Part shown: in pieces, positions 61,545 through 64,000 of the stretch
Layout: every line of letters starts with the position of its first letter
Position numbering within the stretch: the stretch's first letter is position 1
DNA from: Nesterenkonia halotolerans
GTDB lineage: Bacteria > Actinomycetota > Actinomycetes > Actinomycetales > Micrococcaceae
NCBI RefSeq assembly: GCF_014874065.1
Contig: NZ_JADBEE010000001.1
Coordinates: forward strand, 2,108,001 to 2,172,000
Direction: 5' to 3'
DNA: 64,000 nucleotides
The notes under the pieces: generated by a model
Told to the model about the DNA's origin: nothing
Databases searched by the model: none
Seen by the model: the letters and a program-made list of their open reading frames with translations, nothing else
Made by a program: the position numbers and the translations under genes

Positions 61545-62870
61545 CTACTCGCCGGTGACCCGCGAGGGCGGGTAGAAGCGGAGGAACTTCCGCACGGTGG
61601 AGGCCTGCGCCGCCACGAGCAGGGCCAGCCGGCGAGGATCCCGGTCCTTGGCGTAGAAGAACGGGTTGCGCGTTCCCCCGGAGCTCATGATCTTGCGAAG
61701 GCGACGCCGACGCGCGGGATCCGAGACATAGCGAGCCGTCAGCCAGCGGGGCAGCACCGTGTACACGGTCTCTGCCTGGTCCTCCACCCGTGAGGTCTCG
61801 CCGCGCCCGGAGAGCTCGCCGCGGATCCAGTCCCGCACGTAGTACTCCACCGGATTGTTGCCGGCGCCGGTGATGTAGTAGTTCGAGCGGCCCAGTCGCG
61901 GGTTCAGCTCGAAGAACTTCGTCTTGCCGTCCCGGGGGTCGTACTTGAGGTCAAAGTTTGCGTAGCCCACCCAGCCGAGCTCGGCGAGCAGCAGCTGCGC
62001 CTGATCCACCGCTGTGGAGTTCTGCCCGCTCAGGATGACCGAAGGATTGCCGAGCGCGGCGGGGGAGTGGTCCTCCAGCACGGTCTCGCCCCAGGACGCG
62101 AAGCGGATCACGGAGTCCTGATCGCAGTAGCAGGTCAGCACCCGCATGTTCTGATCGTCGCCGGGCACCTCTTCCTGGACCACGAAGCTCGCGCGATACC
62201 CGGCGGCATGGATCTTGCCGAAGAGCTCCTCGAGATCCTCAGCAGTCTCGACCCGGTGCACCTTGTGCTTGCCCTCGAACTCGGTCCAGTACCAGGCGGT
62301 GACATCGGCAGGCTTCGCCCAGACGGGGAAGCTTAGATCCAGTGGAAGCTGCGGGCCCAGATCCTGGCTGAAGTCCACGACCCTCGTCACCGGATGATCG
62401 ACGCCGAGGCGCTGCGCGAGAGCGGTGAAGTTGTCCTTCACCGTGCCTGCTTCAAAGCGGACGCTGTCCACATAGGGCACGACGACGTCGTCCCCCAGGT
62501 CTTCTGGGTGAGTCTCTTTGAGCTCGATGATCGCCTCGACGGTGGAGTCGATCGCTCCCAGAAGCAGGATCCTGATGCCCTGATCGCGGAGTCGGGAGAT
62601 CTGTGGAGCGGCCAGCCCGGTGCGGACGTGCTCCATCACGGTGCCGTTCTCCACCTCCAGGTGCTCGATGATCCGGGAATGTCGGATCATCCACATCTGA
62701 TGCTTGGAGAGCACCACGGAGCTGATGCCGTAGGCCTCGTGGAAGGCGCGTGCCGCCCCGTAGGCCCCGGCGTCGCCGCCGACGATCACGGGGGCGAAGC
62801 CCACCTCGGCCCAGCGGCGTTCGTTCTCGGCCCAGCGCCGATCCGTCGGGGCCATGGCCTCAGCGGACAT
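61545..62870 (-). CDS. ATP-grasp carboxylate-amine ligase-like protein
   Basis: 441 residues from ATG at 62870; the frame runs on to 63038 but overlaps RidA and reads poorly. A pre-ATP-grasp N-terminal half (FAPVIVGGDAGAYGAARAFH, ISSVVLSKHQMWMI, VVVPYVDSVRF) is followed by ATP-grasp pieces: FPVWAKPADVTAWYW, RASFVVQEEVPGDDQNMRVL and FDLKYDPRDGKTKFFELNPRLG, in which the last carries the metal-binding Glu/Asn. Such enzymes join a carboxylate and an amine with ATP (D-aspartate ligase type). Substrate unknown. It overlaps the RidA gene by 11 bases. Confidence 0.85.
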   Translation of the reverse strand: MSAEAMAPTDRRWAENERRWAEVGFAPVIVGGDAGAYGAARAFHEAYGISSVVLSKHQMWMIRHSRIIEHLEVENGTVMEHVRTGLAAPQISRLRDQGIRILLLGAIDSTVEAIIELKETHPEDLGDDVVVPYVDSVRFEAGTVKDNFTALAQRLGVDHPVTRVVDFSQDLGPQLPLDLSFPVWAKPADVTAWYWTEFEGKHKVHRVETAEDLEELFGKIHAAGYRASFVVQEEVPGDDQNMRVLTCYCDQDSVIRFASWGETVLEDHSPAALGNPSVILSGQNSTAVDQAQLLLAELGWVGYANFDLKYDPRDGKTKFFELNPRLGRSNYYITGAGNNPVEYYVRDWIRGELSGRGETSRVEDQAETVYTVLPRWLTARYVSDPARRRRLRKIMSSGGTRNPFFYAKDRDPRRLALLVAAQASTVRKFLRFYPPSRVTGE

Positions 62871-63333
62871 GGGCGATGAGATCGACTTCCACGGGAGTGT
62901 CCAGCGGAAGGACCGGCACACCGACGGCGCTGCGGGCGTGCTGCCCGGCCTCTCCGAAGGCCTGGCCCAGCAGATCGGAGGCACCGTTGATGACCTTCGG
63001 CTGACCGGTGAAGGTGGGTGCGGAGGCGACGAATCCACCGACCTTGGCGATGCGGGTGATCCGATCCAGGTCGCCCACGGCGGCCTTGAGTGCGCCGATG
63101 GCGTTCAGTGCGCACTGGCGGGCCAGCTCATAGGCCTGCTCCTCGGTCACCTCGGCCCCGACCTTGCCCGTCAGCGGCAGCGCGCCGTCGACGAAGGGCA
63201 GCTGACCGGACACGTAGACCACGCCGTCGGCGATGACCGCAGGCTGGTAGGAGGCGACGGGCGGAACCACCTCGGGCACACTCAGGCCGAGCTCGGCCAG
63301 ACGTGATTCAACGGCGGAGAGCTGCTGCGTCAT
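62860..63333 (-). CDS. RidA/YjgF family protein
   Basis: 157 residues from ATG at 63333. Family features: VVYVSGQLPFVDG, YELARQCALNAIGALKAAVG and the end VEVDLIAHVR. The long form (about 155 residues) with an N-terminal helix belongs to the Rid7-like or TdcF-like subgroup used by actinobacteria. It probably hydrolyses an imine or enamine. It overlaps the ATP-grasp gene by 11 bases and follows the DUF4177 gene by 11 bp, so the three form an operon. Confidence 0.88.
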   Translation of the reverse strand: MTQQLSAVESRLAELGLSVPEVVPPVASYQPAVIADGVVYVSGQLPFVDGALPLTGKVGAEVTEEQAYELARQCALNAIGALKAAVGDLDRITRIAKVGGFVASAPTFTGQPKVINGASDLLGQAFGEAGQHARSAVGVPVLPLDTPVEVDLIAHVR

Positions 63334-63344
63334 GGAAGCCTCGC

Positions 63345-63512
63345 TCAGTTCCGCGGCCGCTTGAGGTAGGCGACCGGGGCATTGCCCTCGGGGCCGGGGA
63401 GGACGGTGACGAGCTCCCAGCCGTCCTCGCCCCACTGGTCCAAGATGCCCTTGGTGTTGTGGATGATTAGCGGAATCGTGGCATATTCCCATTGGGTCTC
63501 TGAAGCGCTCAT
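63345..63512 (-). CDS. DUF4177 small protein
   Basis: 55 residues, short but clear: MSASETQWEYATIPLIIHNT, then ILDQWGEDGWELVTVLPGPE and YLKRP. The W-E-Y ... W-G-x-x-G-W-E-L-V pattern is that of DUF4177 proteins, common in actinobacteria near the penicillin-binding protein PonA. Function unknown. Its stop lies 11 bp before the RidA start. Confidence 0.85.
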   Translation of the reverse strand: MSASETQWEYATIPLIIHNTKGILDQWGEDGWELVTVLPGPEGNAPVAYLKRPRN

Positions 63513-63643
63513 CTGATCAGACTATCCGACGGCTGTCTTCGCACCGAAGAGATCTCGCAGTTGTGCAGGCATCGAAGCGCGGCGCGGACGGCAACGGATG
63601 CGCCTGCCCGAACGGCCTTGCCCTTAACGGTAGGATGAAGCCC

Positions 63644-64000
63644 ATGGCGTCACGTAAATCTCCCCTCTTTGACACGGCCACCACCGTCGGGAAAATCATG
63701 TCCTTCCTCGGTGTGAGTGCCCTGTGTGGCCTGTTGGCGGCGGGTCTGATCTTCCCGCTGGCGGCCTCCGGAGGGGCTGCTGCCGCTACCGGCACGGACC
63801 TGCTCGAAGACATCCCCGCGGAGCTGAATGAGGAGCCGCTCAGCGTGCCCTCTCACATCTACGCCTCCGATGGCACCACGGAGATCGCGACGTTCTACTC
63901 CGAGAACCGTCAGCCCGTGACGATGGACGAGATCTCGCCGAACATGGTGGACGCGATCCTCGCGATCGAGGATGAGCGGTTCTACGAGCACGGCGGTGTG
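63644..64000 (+). CDS. class A penicillin-binding protein, N-terminal part
   Basis: 119 codons up to the window edge. After a cytoplasmic N-terminus (MASRKSPLFDTATTVGKIMS) comes one membrane helix (FLGVSALCGLLAAGLIFPLA) and then the start of the glycosyltransferase 51 domain (SVPSHIYASDGTTEIATFY, NMVDAILAIEDERFYEHGGV), including the catalytic Glu of the E-D-x-x-F-Y-x-H-x-G motif. It polymerises and cross-links peptidoglycan outside the membrane. Start ATG 63644 has AGGATG upstream; an ATG nine bases earlier is possible. Confidence 0.93.
   Translation, partial: MASRKSPLFDTATTVGKIMSFLGVSALCGLLAAGLIFPLAASGGAAAATGTDLLEDIPAELNEEPLSVPSHIYASDGTTEIATFYSENRQPVTMDEISPNMVDAILAIEDERFYEHGGV

Overview
The window is high-G+C DNA from an actinobacterium. 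Supporting signs are a mycothiol-dependent enzyme of the DinB/MDMPI fold, a DUF3073 protein, a sterol-carrier-like gene beside purF-purM, a MarP-type CvpA/trypsin protease divergent from a GlxR-like Crp regulator, a HAIR (HspR) box before clpB, and frequent GTG starts with ATGA or GTGA overlaps. A member of the Micrococcales, perhaps Micrococcaceae such as Nesterenkonia, is my inference and not proved by the sequence.

Region 1 (about 1-36,700) is accessory. It holds short gene groups of mixed type, several decayed genes (an AraC tail, an SDR core fragment, an NmrA-like tail, a start-less ORF), two near-identical GNAT acetyltransferases 10 kb apart, and a two-gene Gabija-type anti-phage system (gajA-gajB, 10.3-14.4 kb). 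At 19.5-25.2 kb is a cluster with an AlbA_2/Schlafen-type protein, an unrecognised overlapping gene pair (580 and about 219 aa) and a HIRAN-domain protein. An ABC-F plus MFS pair, arranged like macrolide-type resistance operons, follows with a possible leader-peptide attenuator. The region ends with a complete Tn7-like transposition module (tnsA-tnsB-tnsC-tniQ, all overlapping) next to a probable transposon right end. This suggests that part or all of the accessory block to its left is cargo. The left end was not found with confidence.

Region 2 (36.8-64.0 kb) is core-like and more G+C-rich by eye. It carries clpB with its HspR box, ogt, DUF3073, a sirtuin, a DHA2 efflux pump with TetR regulator and LysE exporter behind a clear palindromic operator, and an ECF transporter (S, T, fused A-A) with a nucleoside hydrolase. 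A GntR/membrane pair follows, then the purine genes purF-purM and a purD-purC gene fusion, an aldehyde dehydrogenase, an asparaginase, marP and crp on opposite strands, an ATP-grasp/RidA/DUF4177 group, and the 5' end of a class A penicillin-binding protein.

How the parts work together: Gabija, the AlbA_2 gene and the unknown pair look like a defence island; the Tn7-like module is the likely vehicle. In the core part, PurF, PurM, PurD and PurC supply four activities of de novo IMP synthesis, while the nucleoside hydrolase and ECF transporter point to nucleoside or base salvage. The most interesting leads are the unknown 219/580-aa pair, the ABC-F leader, the ECF ATPase with complementary degenerate sites, the PurD-PurC fusion and the interlocked hairpins at 59.3 kb.
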